Shown here piece by piece: positions 44,578 to 54,154 of a stretch of DNA of 64,000 nucleotides. The notes under the pieces were generated by a model, which did no database searches, had not been told where the DNA came from, and saw only the letters and a program-made list of their open reading frames with translations. Source of the DNA: Panacagrimonas sp965216845 (GTDB lineage: Bacteria > Pseudomonadota > Gammaproteobacteria > Nevskiales > Nevskiaceae); contig OZ244200.1 in assembly GCA_965216845.1 (NCBI GenBank), positions 372,001 through 436,000 of the forward strand. The letters are read 5' to 3'. A program made the position numbers and the translations under genes. The first letter of the stretch is position 1. The number at the start of each line of letters is the position of its first letter.

Positions 44578-45591
44578 ATGATTCGACCAGCCCCATCGCT
44601 GTCGGTCGTCATTCCGCTTTTCAACGAACAGGACAACGTGGCGCCGCTGGTTCTGCGTGTCCATCAGGCGCTGAACGATTTCGGCGGACGCTGGGAGTTG
44701 TTGCTGGTTGATGACGGCTCCCGCGACGCGACGCACCTGCATCTGTGCGAGGCCGCAACGCGTTACGGTGCTCACGTTCGGATCCTGCGCCTGGGCCGCA
44801 ACTTCGGACAAACCGCCGCCATGCAGGCCGGCATCGACGCCGCCCGCGGCGAGCTGATCGTCACGCTGGACGGTGACCTGCAGAACGACCCAGCTGACAT
44901 TCCAAGGTTGATCGACGAACTGCAGCAGCGCGACCTCGATCTGCTGGCCGGTCGCCGCGCCAAACGGCAGGACGGCTGGCTGTTGCGTCGTTTGCCGTCG
45001 GCGGTTGCCAACTGGCTGATTGCCAGAGTCACCGGCGTACGCCTGCGCGACTACGGCTGCAGCCTGAAAATCTATCGCGCAAGCCTCATCAAGCAGGTGC
45101 GCCTTTACGGCGAGATGCATCGCTTCATCCCGGTGTGGGCGGCGATGGTGACCGCGCCGCAGCGAATCGGCGAAAGCGATGTCGCCCATCATCCACGACG
45201 CTTCGGTCGATCCAAGTACGGCCTGTCACGCACCGTGCGCGTACTGCTCGACCTGCTGACGGCGTTTTTCTTCCTGCGCTTCCAGGCGCGGCCGGGCCAT
45301 TTCTTCGGCTTCATCGGCCTGAGCCTGGGCGCCGCCGGCGGCGTCATGATCAGCTATCTGGCGTGGCTGAAGCTGATACTGGGCCAGGACATCGGCGGCC
45401 GACCGATGCTGTTCATCGCCGTGCTGCTGATCGTGGGCGCGGCCCAGTTCGTCACCACCGGCGTACTGGCCGAGATGCTTTGCCGGCTCTATCACCAGGG
45501 CAATGCGCGGCAGCCGGCGGCTGCGCCGCTGCTGGCGGCCAATGCGGCATGGCAAGAGCCCGAAACTGACCGTGCACGCCGCTCCGCCTGA
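44578..45591 (+). CDS. GT2 glycosyltransferase, ArnC/DPMS-like
   Basis: The 337-residue protein has the GT-A start LSVVIPLFNEQDNVAPL, the DDGS and DGDLQNDP metal-binding motifs, and two C-terminal membrane segments (FFGFIGLSLGAAGGVMISYL, MLFIAVLLIVGAAQFVTTG). This is the layout of enzymes that load a sugar onto undecaprenyl phosphate. The following GT39 gene is a plausible acceptor of that lipid-sugar. Confidence 0.88.
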   Translation: MIRPAPSLSVVIPLFNEQDNVAPLVLRVHQALNDFGGRWELLLVDDGSRDATHLHLCEAATRYGAHVRILRLGRNFGQTAAMQAGIDAARGELIVTLDGDLQNDPADIPRLIDELQQRDLDLLAGRRAKRQDGWLLRRLPSAVANWLIARVTGVRLRDYGCSLKIYRASLIKQVRLYGEMHRFIPVWAAMVTAPQRIGESDVAHHPRRFGRSKYGLSRTVRVLLDLLTAFFFLRFQARPGHFFGFIGLSLGAAGGVMISYLAWLKLILGQDIGGRPMLFIAVLLIVGAAQFVTTGVLAEMLCRLYHQGNARQPAAAPLLAANAAWQEPETDRARRSA

Positions 45592-45598
45592 GCACTGG

Positions 45599-47206
45599 AT
45601 GCCGGGTCGGGACGGGCTGGTGCTGGCCTGCTTCTGCCTGTTGTGTTTTGTGTCGCAATCCTGGTCCGCGCCACTGTTCGATCTGGACGAAGGCGCGTTT
45701 GCGCAGGCCACCATGGAGATGCTGTCCAGCGGCAACTGGCTGACGACCACACTCGACGGCGCGCCCCGCTACGACAAACCCATGCTCAGCTACTGGTTGC
45801 AGGGCTTGAGCGTGCGCGTGCTCGGCGTCACCGAGCTGGCGTTTCGTCTGCCTTCACTGATCGCTGCCTTTATCTGGGTGGGCGCCACCTACCGGTTCGG
45901 TCGGGAAACGTTTGCCGAGCTGGATCAGGCGCGCACGCGTGCGCTGTTTGCTGCGGCAAGTCTTGCCGGCGCATTGATGATCGGCATCATCGCCCACGCG
46001 GCCACCGCCGACGCCCTGCTGAACCTGTGGCTGGCGCTGAGTTTCTTCGAACTCTGGCGCTGGCTGGACCGGGGATCACGGCCGGCCCTGCTGAGGCTGT
46101 ATCTGTGGGTGGCACTGGGCATGCTCACCAAGGGACCGATCGCCGCCGCCATTCCCCTGCTCAGCGGTCTGTTGTTCGCCGCCGCTCACGGACGCCTGCG
46201 CCAGGCCGCCGCAGCGCTGCTGGAATGGCGCGGCTGGTTGATCTGCCTGTCGGTGCTGGGCCTGTGGCTGGTTCCGCTGGCCTGGCAGGGACAGCTCGGT
46301 TTCGTCTGGGAATTCCTGTGGCAGCACAACCTGCAACGCCTCAGCGAACCGGCACAGGGACACGCCGGCCAGGTGTGGTTCTATCTGCTGTGGCTGCCGC
46401 TGGTGTTGCTGCCGTTCAGCAGCCTGCTGCCGCACTGCCTGGGCCTGGCGCGACATTGGCGCCACGACCGGCTGGCCAGCCTGGCGCTGATCTGGCTGGG
46501 CCTGGCGCTGCTGATCTTCACCCTTTCCTCGACCAAGCTGCCGCACTACATCCTCTACGGCTGCACGCCGCTGTTCGTCCTGTTTGGCCGGGAAATCACC
46601 ACGCAGCAGCATCGGCGCATACTGATTCCGGGAATCATGTTGCTGGCGCTGCTGGCGGCCTTGCCGCTGTGGCTGCCGCGGATCGAAGCGCCCGAACATC
46701 GCGCCTTCGAGCACGGCATCCTGGCGCTGGCGCGCGAGCAGCTCGGCCCACGTCACTGGCTGCTGGGCGGCCTGGCGGTTGCCGGCTGTATTTACGTGTG
46801 GTGCAGCCGCCTGGCCATTTCCCATCGCCTGCTGGTGATGGCTGCGGTGCAGGCTCTGGTGCTGTGGTACGGCGTGCTGCCGCTGGTGGTGGAAGCGCAA
46901 CAGCGCCCGGTCAAGCAGGCCGCCGAACTGGCTCGCGCCGCCCCGCAACCGGTGGTGGCGTACCGCACCAAGCTACCGAGCTTCAGCGTCTATCGCGGCG
47001 CGCCCACCCAGCACCGCAAGCCCGAACCGGGAGAGCTGGTCTTTGTGCGCCGTGACCGCATCGCGCGGCTGCGTCGGGAGCTTGCCGACGCCGACCTGCA
47101 ACCGCGCTTTGAACGCGGCGGCATCGCCCTGCTGTTCAACGCACCGCAACAACGCCGCAACCAAGCCACCGAACCAGCCGGAGCCATGCGTGATGACATA
47201 CCTTGA
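45599..47206 (+). CDS. GT39 glycosyltransferase, ArnT-like
   Basis: The start at 45599, seven bases after the GT2 stop, gives 535 residues with about twelve membrane segments. The first periplasmic loop has LFDLDEGAFAQATMEML with the catalytic acidic residues, and DKPMLSYWLQ follows, as in ArnT-type transferases. Such enzymes move a sugar from undecaprenyl phosphate to lipid A or another acceptor in the periplasm. Sugar and acceptor are not known here. In-frame GTG 45572 is an alternative start. Confidence 0.82.
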   Translation: MPGRDGLVLACFCLLCFVSQSWSAPLFDLDEGAFAQATMEMLSSGNWLTTTLDGAPRYDKPMLSYWLQGLSVRVLGVTELAFRLPSLIAAFIWVGATYRFGRETFAELDQARTRALFAAASLAGALMIGIIAHAATADALLNLWLALSFFELWRWLDRGSRPALLRLYLWVALGMLTKGPIAAAIPLLSGLLFAAAHGRLRQAAAALLEWRGWLICLSVLGLWLVPLAWQGQLGFVWEFLWQHNLQRLSEPAQGHAGQVWFYLLWLPLVLLPFSSLLPHCLGLARHWRHDRLASLALIWLGLALLIFTLSSTKLPHYILYGCTPLFVLFGREITTQQHRRILIPGIMLLALLAALPLWLPRIEAPEHRAFEHGILALAREQLGPRHWLLGGLAVAGCIYVWCSRLAISHRLLVMAAVQALVLWYGVLPLVVEAQQRPVKQAAELARAAPQPVVAYRTKLPSFSVYRGAPTQHRKPEPGELVFVRRDRIARLRRELADADLQPRFERGGIALLFNAPQQRRNQATEPAGAMRDDIP

Positions 47207-48068
47207 AGCCGTCGCCAGCAATATTCGACTGGGCCAGCCGCCCACCGAGCACGCCGCTCGCAAAACCGTTTTCTGGGCCGGCCTGGCGCTGCTGTGCTCC
47301 GGCGCCCTGACCACGCTGCTGTTCGGGTATCACGCCGGGTTCGCGCCCTTGAACGCCTTTGGCGCCAGGGTTCCGTCCATCCTGCTGGAAAACCTCACCT
47401 ACACCGGCGACAGCCTGTTCGCGCTGGTGATGATGTTGATCTTCGCGCGCCGCTATCCACAGGTTCTTTGGACGGCGGTGGTGGCGGCCGTGATTGCCAC
47501 ACTGGCCTCGCACGGCATGAAAAATGTGTTCGATGCGGCGCGGCCGCCGGGCGTGCTGCAAGATGAGCTGTTGCATCTGGTAGGACCGGGCTACCGCCGG
47601 CACAGCTTTCCTTCCGGGCACTCGGTCACCGCGTTGGTGATGACCGCCGCCATCGTCTGCTACCTCCCGACCATGCGCGCCCGACTGATCGGGCTGGGTG
47701 TTGGCGGCCTGATCGCCGCCAGCCGCGTTTGGGTGGGCGTGCACTGGCCGGTGGACGTGCTGATCGGCGCCGGACTCGGTGCACTTTCGGTCTGGGCCGG
47801 CGCCCGGATCACGCTTGGCTGGCAGTGGGGCGCGCGCCTGACCGGACACCTTTGCATCGTGACTCTGTTGGGCGGTTGCGCCATCGGCATGCTGGTGACC
47901 GAGATTCCCTATCCGGGCGCCGAGCCGCTGGCGCGCACTATCGCGCTGATCGCCCTGCTGTTCACCGTTGGCAGCTACGTGCTGACTCCGCTGCTACGCC
48001 GTCGTGCGGCCATCAACGCCCGCTCCCGCCGGATGCTCGCCGCACCCGAATCATCAGGCGGCGCCTGA
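47193..48068 (+). CDS. PAP2-family phosphatase
   Basis: The 291-residue membrane protein starts within the GT39 gene (14-base overlap). It has KNVFDAARPPG, HSFPSGHSVTALV and SRVWVGVHWPVDVLIG, the three PAP2 motifs. An undecaprenyl-pyrophosphate or lipid A phosphatase role fits the cluster. The C-terminal part adds membrane segments beyond the usual core. Confidence 0.85.
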   Translation: MTYLEAVASNIRLGQPPTEHAARKTVFWAGLALLCSGALTTLLFGYHAGFAPLNAFGARVPSILLENLTYTGDSLFALVMMLIFARRYPQVLWTAVVAAVIATLASHGMKNVFDAARPPGVLQDELLHLVGPGYRRHSFPSGHSVTALVMTAAIVCYLPTMRARLIGLGVGGLIAASRVWVGVHWPVDVLIGAGLGALSVWAGARITLGWQWGARLTGHLCIVTLLGGCAIGMLVTEIPYPGAEPLARTIALIALLFTVGSYVLTPLLRRRAAINARSRRMLAAPESSGGA

Positions 48069-48261
48069 GCCCACGGCAAGGCGCGCACGGCGCATTCACC
48101 GGCCCAGCCCTTGCTGCGGGATACGCCGGAGCCACTACCGTCCAGCCGTGGAATTGGCCGATAATGATTGGTTGTGGCGTCGGACATGACCCGGCCCCAG
48201 GGGAAACGCACCCACCCGGACGCCCCACCCATCGCAGCCGGAGACGCACGGCAGGTACTGC

Positions 48262-48843
48262 ATGATCCTGATGATCGACAACTACGACTCCTTCACCTAC
48301 AACCTGGTGCAGTATCTTGCCGAGCTGGGCGCCGAGGTGGTGGTCAAACGCAACGATGAAATCGGCGTGGAGGCGGTGGCGGACCTGAAGCCGGACCAAA
48401 TCGTCCTTTCCCCCGGCCCCTGCACGCCCGATGAAGCCGGCATCAGCCTGCAACTGGTGCGCCGTTACCGTGAGCAATACCCCATCCTCGGCGTTTGCCT
48501 GGGCCATCAATCCATCGGCCAGGCCTTTGGCGGCAAGGTCAGCCGTGCCGGCGCGGTGATGCACGGCAAAACATCCCAGGTGCACCACAACGGCAGCGGC
48601 GTATTCGCCAATCTGCCCACACCCTATACCGCCACGCGCTATCACTCACTGATCATCGAACGCGATGGCTTGCCGGACTGCTTTGAAGTCACCGCCTGGA
48701 CGCTGGACGACAACGGCGCCGTTGATGAAATCATGGGCATGCGACACAAAACCCTGCCCATCCAGGGCGTGCAGTTTCATCCCGAGTCCATTCTCACCGA
48801 ACACGGCCACGCGCTGTTGAAGAATTTTCTGGAGGCCCGTTAA
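48262..48843 (+). CDS. trpG: Anthranilate synthase component II (glutamine amidotransferase)
   Basis: TrpG releases ammonia from glutamine for TrpE. The 193-residue protein has MIDNYDSFTYNLVQYL, the nucleophile Cys79 in GVCLGHQSIGQAFGG and the HPES pair. GGCAGG precedes the start. It overlaps trpD by one base (TAATG). Confidence 0.96.
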   Translation: MILMIDNYDSFTYNLVQYLAELGAEVVVKRNDEIGVEAVADLKPDQIVLSPGPCTPDEAGISLQLVRRYREQYPILGVCLGHQSIGQAFGGKVSRAGAVMHGKTSQVHHNGSGVFANLPTPYTATRYHSLIIERDGLPDCFEVTAWTLDDNGAVDEIMGMRHKTLPIQGVQFHPESILTEHGHALLKNFLEAR

Positions 48844-49874
48844 TGCCATTCACGCCACAGGATGCCTTGCAACGCCTGACCGACCGTCAGGACCTTTCGC
48901 AGAATCAGGTCGCCGAATTGTTTCGCACCATCATGGGCGGCGAAGTGTCGCCGGTGATGACCGCCGCCATCCTGACCGGCCTGCGCGTGAAAGTCGAAAC
49001 GGTGGAGGAGATCGCCGGCGCCGCCAGCGTGATGCGTGAATTTTCCCGCAAAGTGGATATTCCGGCGGCGCAGAAAACGCACTTTCTGGACATCGTTGGC
49101 ACCGGCGGTGACGGCACCCACAGCTTCAATATCTCCACCGCGGCAATGTTCGTCGCCGCCGGCGCCGGCGCCAAAATCGCCAAACACGGCAACCGCAGCG
49201 TTTCCTCCAAATCCGGCAGCGCCGACGTTCTGGAAGCCTTGGGCGTACGCATCGACCTGCAACCCGGGCAGGTCGCCGACTGCGTCCAGCAATGCGGCAT
49301 GGGCTTCATGTTCGCGCCCACCCATCATCCGGCGATGAAAGCGGTGGGGGCGGTACGCAAGGAAATGGGCGTGCGCACCATTTTCAATATTCTTGGACCG
49401 CTCACCAATCCGGCCGAGGCACCGAATATACTGATGGGCGTTTTTGCACCCGAGCTGGTTGGAAAACAAGTCCGTGCCCTGCAAAAACTAGGGGCGGAAC
49501 GTGCGCTGGTGGTTCACGGCAGTGACGGCATGGACGAAATCACCCTGGGCGGCGCCACCCAGGTGGGCGAATTGCGTAACGGCAACATCAGCGAGTACGA
49601 AATCCATCCCCAAGACTTCGGCTTGCCGCTGAGCGATCAAAGCGCGCTCAGCGTGAGCAACGCCGCAGCGTCCTGCGCCCTGATCCGGGCGGTGCTGAAC
49701 AATGAACCCGGCCCAGCCTTGAATATCGTGTTGCTCAACGCCGGCGCCGCCTTGTTCGCCGCCAATCGGGCCAGCGACATCAAGCAAGGCATCGACCAGG
49801 CGCGTGCGTCGATTCAAAGCGGGGCGGCAAAATCAAAACTCGCCGAGCTTGTGAAGGTCAGCCAAGATCAATGA
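48843..49874 (+). CDS. trpD: Anthranilate phosphoribosyltransferase
   Basis: TrpD attaches phosphoribose to anthranilate. The 343-residue protein has DIVGTGGDGTHSFNIST, KHGNRSVSSKSGSADVLEAL, FAPTHHPAMK and GPLTNPA. It overlaps trpC by four bases (ATGA), so trpGDC is translationally coupled. Confidence 0.97.
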   Translation: MPFTPQDALQRLTDRQDLSQNQVAELFRTIMGGEVSPVMTAAILTGLRVKVETVEEIAGAASVMREFSRKVDIPAAQKTHFLDIVGTGGDGTHSFNISTAAMFVAAGAGAKIAKHGNRSVSSKSGSADVLEALGVRIDLQPGQVADCVQQCGMGFMFAPTHHPAMKAVGAVRKEMGVRTIFNILGPLTNPAEAPNILMGVFAPELVGKQVRALQKLGAERALVVHGSDGMDEITLGGATQVGELRNGNISEYEIHPQDFGLPLSDQSALSVSNAAASCALIRAVLNNEPGPALNIVLLNAGAALFAANRASDIKQGIDQARASIQSGAAKSKLAELVKVSQDQ

Positions 49875-50671
49875 GCGATATTCTGGAAAAAATCCTCGCC
49901 CGCAAACGCGAGGAAGTCGCGGCGCTGAAACAACGCACCAGCGCAGACGCGCTGCGCGCGGAGGCCGCCAAACAAACTCCACCGCGCGGCTTTGCCGCCG
50001 CATTGCGGAATCAGGCGCAGGCCGGCCAGGCCGCGGTCATCGCGGAAATCAAGCGCGCCTCTCCCAGCAAGGGTTTGATTCGGCCGGATTTCGACCCGCC
50101 CTGGATTGCAACCGAATACGCCAGCGGCGGCGCGACCTGCCTGTCGGTTCTGACCGACCGCGATTTCTTTGGCGGTGAAATCGCGCACCTGCAAGCGGCG
50201 CGCGCGGCTTGCCCGCTGCCGGTGATCCGCAAGGATTTCGTCATCGACGAAATACAGCTGATCGAATCGCGCGCCGTCGGCGCCGACTGCGTTTTGCTGA
50301 TTGCCGCCGCGCTGAACGCACCACAACTAAGCGATTTGCACCGGCTGGCACTGGACCAGGGCATGGACGTGCTGATTGAAGTGCACGATGCCACCGAACT
50401 GCGCCTGGTGGCGAACGCCGGCCTGCGCGGGCCGTATTTGCTGGGCATCAACAATCGCAATCTGCGCACCTTCGAAACCAAACTGGAAACCACGCTGGAA
50501 CTGTTGCCGTGGCTCCCCGCCGGCGCCGAGGTGGTCACCGAAAGCGGCATCGCCCAGCCAGCAGACGTGCAACGCATGCTTGAGGCTGGCGTACACCGTT
50601 TTCTGGTGGGCGAATCACTGATGCGCGAACCCAACCCCGGCGTGGCGCTGAAACGGCTTCTGAACCAATAA
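49871..50671 (+). CDS. trpC: Indole-3-glycerol phosphate synthase
   Basis: TrpC closes the indole ring. The 266-residue TIM barrel has VIAEIKRASPSKGLIR, SVLTDRDFFGG, PVIRKDFVIDEIQL, GINNRNLRTF and TESGI. It is not fused to TrpF. It is the last trp gene of the group. Confidence 0.97.
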   Translation: MSDILEKILARKREEVAALKQRTSADALRAEAAKQTPPRGFAAALRNQAQAGQAAVIAEIKRASPSKGLIRPDFDPPWIATEYASGGATCLSVLTDRDFFGGEIAHLQAARAACPLPVIRKDFVIDEIQLIESRAVGADCVLLIAAALNAPQLSDLHRLALDQGMDVLIEVHDATELRLVANAGLRGPYLLGINNRNLRTFETKLETTLELLPWLPAGAEVVTESGIAQPADVQRMLEAGVHRFLVGESLMREPNPGVALKRLLNQ

Positions 50672-50707
50672 TCGCCATCAGTTTGCGATCTGAGGTTTTC
50701 AGCGCGT

Positions 50708-51325
50708 TTACTTTTCTGTCGCGTAAACCAGGATATTGCGACCAATCAGCGCGATCGCGCCGTCTTCTTCGAGCTTTTTCAAGACCCGCCCGGCCATTTC
50801 TCGGGAACAGCCGGCGAAGCGTCCCAGTTCCTGCCGACTGACGCGCACCAGCGTACCGCGCGGGTGCAGCTTGGCATCGGGCTGGGCGGCCAGTTGCAGC
50901 AACTCGTGCGCCATGCGTCCGGCAACATCCAGAAACGCAAGATCACGCAATCTGCGACTGGTATTGCGTAACCGCGCCGCCATTTGTCCGGCGACTTCGA
51001 ACATGATGCCCGGTGACCGGTTCGCGAATTCGCGAAAGCTGTGGTAGTCCATTTCCGCGACCAGGGTTTGCATGCGTGCGCGCACCATGGCCGTGCGCGC
51101 CTTTTGTTCCGGGAACAAGCACATCTCTCCAAAGAACTCGCCCGGATTGAGGTAGGCCAGCACCATCTCCCGACAGCCCTCGTGGGCGGTGACGCTGACC
51201 GAGCCCTCCAGAATCAGGAACAGCGAGGTCGGTTCGTCACCGGCATTGAGAATCACCTGGCGCGGCCGGTAGCTGCGCGTTCTGGCGGCGTTGACGAACT
51301 CGCTTAGCGCTGGCCGGTCTAGCAT
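50708..51325 (-). CDS. CRP/Vfr-family transcription regulator
   Basis: The 205-residue protein has a cyclic-nucleotide-binding domain with GEFFGEMCLFPEQKARTAMV. The Arg that contacts cAMP phosphate is kept and the next residue is Thr instead of Ser. A linker helix follows, then a helix-turn-helix near VSRQELGRFAGCSREMAGRVL. Position after trpC and before osmC and speD is that of Pseudomonas vfr. cAMP binding is likely but not certain. Confidence 0.88.
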   Translation of the reverse strand: MLDRPALSEFVNAARTRSYRPRQVILNAGDEPTSLFLILEGSVSVTAHEGCREMVLAYLNPGEFFGEMCLFPEQKARTAMVRARMQTLVAEMDYHSFREFANRSPGIMFEVAGQMAARLRNTSRRLRDLAFLDVAGRMAHELLQLAAQPDAKLHPRGTLVRVSRQELGRFAGCSREMAGRVLKKLEEDGAIALIGRNILVYATEK

Positions 51326-51403
51326 GTTCCCCCTAGGATTAGATATTGGTATTTGTTAGAAGCTAGCATACTTGCTCTATATTTCACCGATACGGGGTAA
51401 CGC

Positions 51404-51853
51404 GTGCAGGTACGGATCAAGCAAGTCGATCAAGCGGCATTCGTGGGCGAGTCAGGTTCCGGCCACGCCATTGTGATCGACGGGCCGGCTGAAATCGGCG
51501 GACGCAATATCGGGGCCAGACCGATGGAACTGATGCTGATGTCGGTGGGGTCCTGTTCCGCCCTGGATGTGCTGCACATTCTGCGAAAGAGCCGTCAGCA
51601 GGTCAGCGACTGCCTGGTGGAGGTCGACGGCAAACGGGCCGAGACCGAGCCCAAGGTATATACCGACATCCACCTGCACTTCATCGTCAGTGGGCCGGCG
51701 CTGAAAGAGCCACAGGTCAAGCGCGCGGTGCAGCTTTCGTCGGAAAAATATTGTTCGGCCTCCATCATGCTGCGCAACGGCGGCGTCAATGTGACCCACA
51801 GCTTTGAGATTCGCGAAACGGGGGTGGGCGCCGGCAACACAACCGCCAGCTAA
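51404..51853 (+). CDS. OsmC-family protein
   Basis: The 149-residue protein has two conserved cysteines (MSVGSCSALDVLH and SSEKYCSASIML), the redox pair of the OsmC/Ohr fold. It may reduce organic hydroperoxides. The divergent position next to the CRP regulator and before speD matches Pseudomonas. Confidence 0.88.
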   Translation: MQVRIKQVDQAAFVGESGSGHAIVIDGPAEIGGRNIGARPMELMLMSVGSCSALDVLHILRKSRQQVSDCLVEVDGKRAETEPKVYTDIHLHFIVSGPALKEPQVKRAVQLSSEKYCSASIMLRNGGVNVTHSFEIRETGVGAGNTTAS

Positions 51854-51905
51854 TTGACGCATAATCGCGCGCCATTTCCGACCATCGCGCCGACGCCAAG
51901 TACCC

Positions 51906-52700
51906 GTGGCCAAACCCACCAGCAACCCCAAGCTCAAACTGCTGGGCTTCAACAACCTGACCAAAACGCTGTCGTTCAATATCTACGACATCTGTTACGC
52001 ACGCAGCAAGGCGCACAACCGCGAGTACATCGAATACATCGACGAGCAGTACAACGCGGCGCGCCTGACCAGCATTCTGACCGAAGTGGCCGACACCATC
52101 GGCGCCAAGATCCTGAATGTGGCGACGGAAGATTACGAGCCGCAGGGCGCCAGCGTCACCATGCTGATTTCAGAGGGCCATCTGCAGGCGCTGGAAAACG
52201 CCGGCGTTGACAAAGAATCCGTGGTGGGACACCTGGACAAGTCCCACATCACCGTTCACACCTATCCGGAAACCCATCCGGACGCCGGGATCAGCACCTT
52301 TCGCGCGGACATCGACGTTTCCACCTGTGGCGAAATTTCTCCGCTGAAAGCCCTGAACTTCCTGATCAAGAGCTTTGAGTCCGACATCGTGGTGATGGAT
52401 TACCGGGTGCGCGGCTTCACCCGCAATATTCGCGGCAAAAAGCACTTCATCGATCACAAGATCGACTCCATCCAGAATTTCATTGCGCGAGACATCAAGC
52501 ACCGCTACGACATGGTGGACGTCAACGTGTATCAGGAGTACATCTTCCACACCAAGATGCGGCTCAAGGAGCTGGACCTGGACACCTACCTGTTCGGCGA
52601 AGGGGCGGCGCAACTGCCACCCAAGGAAGCCAGGCGCATCAGCCAGAAGGTCGGACACGAAATCGAGGAGATCTTCTACGGCCGCAACATTCAGCGCTGA
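51906..52700 (+). CDS. speD: S-adenosylmethionine decarboxylase proenzyme (E. coli type)
   Basis: SpeD supplies decarboxylated SAM for spermidine synthesis. The 264-residue proenzyme starts at GTG 51906 and self-cleaves between Lys112 and Ser113 (HLDKSHITVHTYPE), the serine becoming the pyruvoyl group. STCGEISPLKALN and DYRVRGFTRNIRGKKHFIDH are conserved with E. coli SpeD. Confidence 0.96.
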   Translation: MAKPTSNPKLKLLGFNNLTKTLSFNIYDICYARSKAHNREYIEYIDEQYNAARLTSILTEVADTIGAKILNVATEDYEPQGASVTMLISEGHLQALENAGVDKESVVGHLDKSHITVHTYPETHPDAGISTFRADIDVSTCGEISPLKALNFLIKSFESDIVVMDYRVRGFTRNIRGKKHFIDHKIDSIQNFIARDIKHRYDMVDVNVYQEYIFHTKMRLKELDLDTYLFGEGAAQLPPKEARRISQKVGHEIEEIFYGRNIQR

Positions 52701-53050
52701 ACCCGGCGGGGATCGGTGAACGCTGACCAGGGCCGGGCTGATCGGGTCCGGCAGCGGCCAAGGCCCGCAATTTCGGGGCCGAGCGCCCTCAGGCAACACC
52801 GGAAACGGCGCGCCGCGCTGTTCAAGTTCATCAGAGACTTCCACCAGATAACGGTGAATTGAGCGCAACTGCGTTTATCGGCACACAAAACGCCTCCCCC
52901 CGTGTTGGGCACACGAAAGGCCTCTTGCGCGCAGGATGAGCGGTCGGGCATTGCGTGATTCACCCTGAGTATGGTTACACTGCGATCACGGAGTGTGGGG
53001 TATGACCGCGCATCCCCGCGGGCAGCCACTCCGGCCAGCGAGGGAAGCCG
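52701..53050. other. speD-nuoA spacer
   Basis: These 350 bases hold no convincing gene. The first half is GC-rich with imperfect inverted repeats. The promoter of the nuo operon should lie in the second half. TTGCGT near 52951 followed by TACACT near 52977 is a weak candidate with a long spacer. GAGGGAAG just before 53051 is a usable ribosome binding site for nuoA. Confidence 0.4.
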
Positions 53051-53479
53051 ATGCAGCCAGTCGCGAACCTGTCATCAGAGGGATGGGCGTTTGCAGCCTA
53101 CGTTTTCGGGGTCTTCGGAATCGTTGCCCTGATGCTGCTGCTTTCCTGGTTAATGGGCGGTCGCGCCTGGGGCCGGGCGAAAGACGAACCCTTTGAATCC
53201 GGCGTCGTCGGCGCTGGTGAGCCGCGCCTGCGACTGTCGGCCAAGTTTTATCTGGTGGCGATGTTCTTCGTCATCTTTGACGTGGAGGCGGTGTTTCTTT
53301 ACGCCTGGGCCATCAGCGTGCGCGAATCCGGCCTGCCCGGCTTGATCGAGGCGGGGATATTCGTGTTCATCCTGCTCGCAAGCCTGGCCTACCTGTGGAT
53401 GATCGGCGCATTGGAGTGGGCGCCAAAGTCCAGCAAGCCGCCGGCACCCTCCACCGTTCGGACACGGCAACAGGGATAA
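53051..53479 (+). CDS. nuoA: Complex I subunit A
   Basis: The 142-residue membrane subunit has three membrane segments and the signature FESGVVGAGEPRLRLSAKFYL, plus FVIFDVEAVFLYAWA. It is the first gene of the nuo operon; nuoB starts six bases later. Confidence 0.96.
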   Translation: MQPVANLSSEGWAFAAYVFGVFGIVALMLLLSWLMGGRAWGRAKDEPFESGVVGAGEPRLRLSAKFYLVAMFFVIFDVEAVFLYAWAISVRESGLPGLIEAGIFVFILLASLAYLWMIGALEWAPKSSKPPAPSTVRTRQQG

Positions 53480-53485
53480 GGACTG

Positions 53486-54154
53486 ATGGAATACACGCTG
53501 ACTCGCATCGACAAGAACGCCGCGCGTTATCCGATGCAGCAGCGTGAGGTGCTTGCCGACCCGCTGGAACAGCACATCCACCGCAATATCTTTTTGGGCA
53601 AGCTGGAAAGCCTGATGCACGGCGCGGTCAACTGGGGCCGCAAGAACTCCATCTGGCCCTACAACTTCGGCCTGTCCTGTTGCTACGTGGAAATGGCCAC
53701 CGCGTTTACGCCGACGCACGATCTGGCGCGTTTTGGCGCCGAGGTGATTCGCGCCTCGCCTCGACAGGCGGATCTGATCGTCATTGCCGGCACCTGTTTC
53801 ATCAAGATGGCGCCGGTGGTGCAGCGGCTCTACGAGCAGATGCTGGAACCCAAATGGGTCATCTCCATGGGCGCCTGCGCCAATTCCGGCGGCATGTACG
53901 ACATCTATTCCGTGGTCCAGGGGGTCGACAAATTCCTGCCGGTGGACGTTTACATCCCCGGTTGCCCGCCCAGACCGGATGCCTTCTTACAGGCCTTGAA
54001 CTTGTTGCAGGACGCCATCGGCAAGGAACGCCGCCCGCTGTCCTGGGTGGTGGGCGAACAGGGCATTTATCGCGCCAATCTGCCGGCGCAGCGGGATCTC
54101 AAGCAAGCCGAACGGCAAGCGCAAACCCATTTGCGGACACCGGATTCAGTGTGA
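53486..54154 (+). CDS. nuoB: Complex I subunit B
   Basis: NuoB carries the last iron-sulfur cluster (N2) before quinone. Cluster ligands are seen in GLSCCYVEM (Cys65, Cys66), SMGACANSGG and IPGCPPRP. The 222-residue protein matches the E. coli form. Copy B of the heptad-repeat element starts right after its stop codon. Confidence 0.97.
   Translation: MEYTLTRIDKNAARYPMQQREVLADPLEQHIHRNIFLGKLESLMHGAVNWGRKNSIWPYNFGLSCCYVEMATAFTPTHDLARFGAEVIRASPRQADLIVIAGTCFIKMAPVVQRLYEQMLEPKWVISMGACANSGGMYDIYSVVQGVDKFLPVDVYIPGCPPRPDAFLQALNLLQDAIGKERRPLSWVVGEQGIYRANLPAQRDLKQAERQAQTHLRTPDSV

Noticed and set aside
52691..53029. 112-codon minus-strand frame between speD and nuoA
   Set aside because: No ribosome binding site, no family resemblance and GC-driven open frame; it overlaps the expected nuo promoter.
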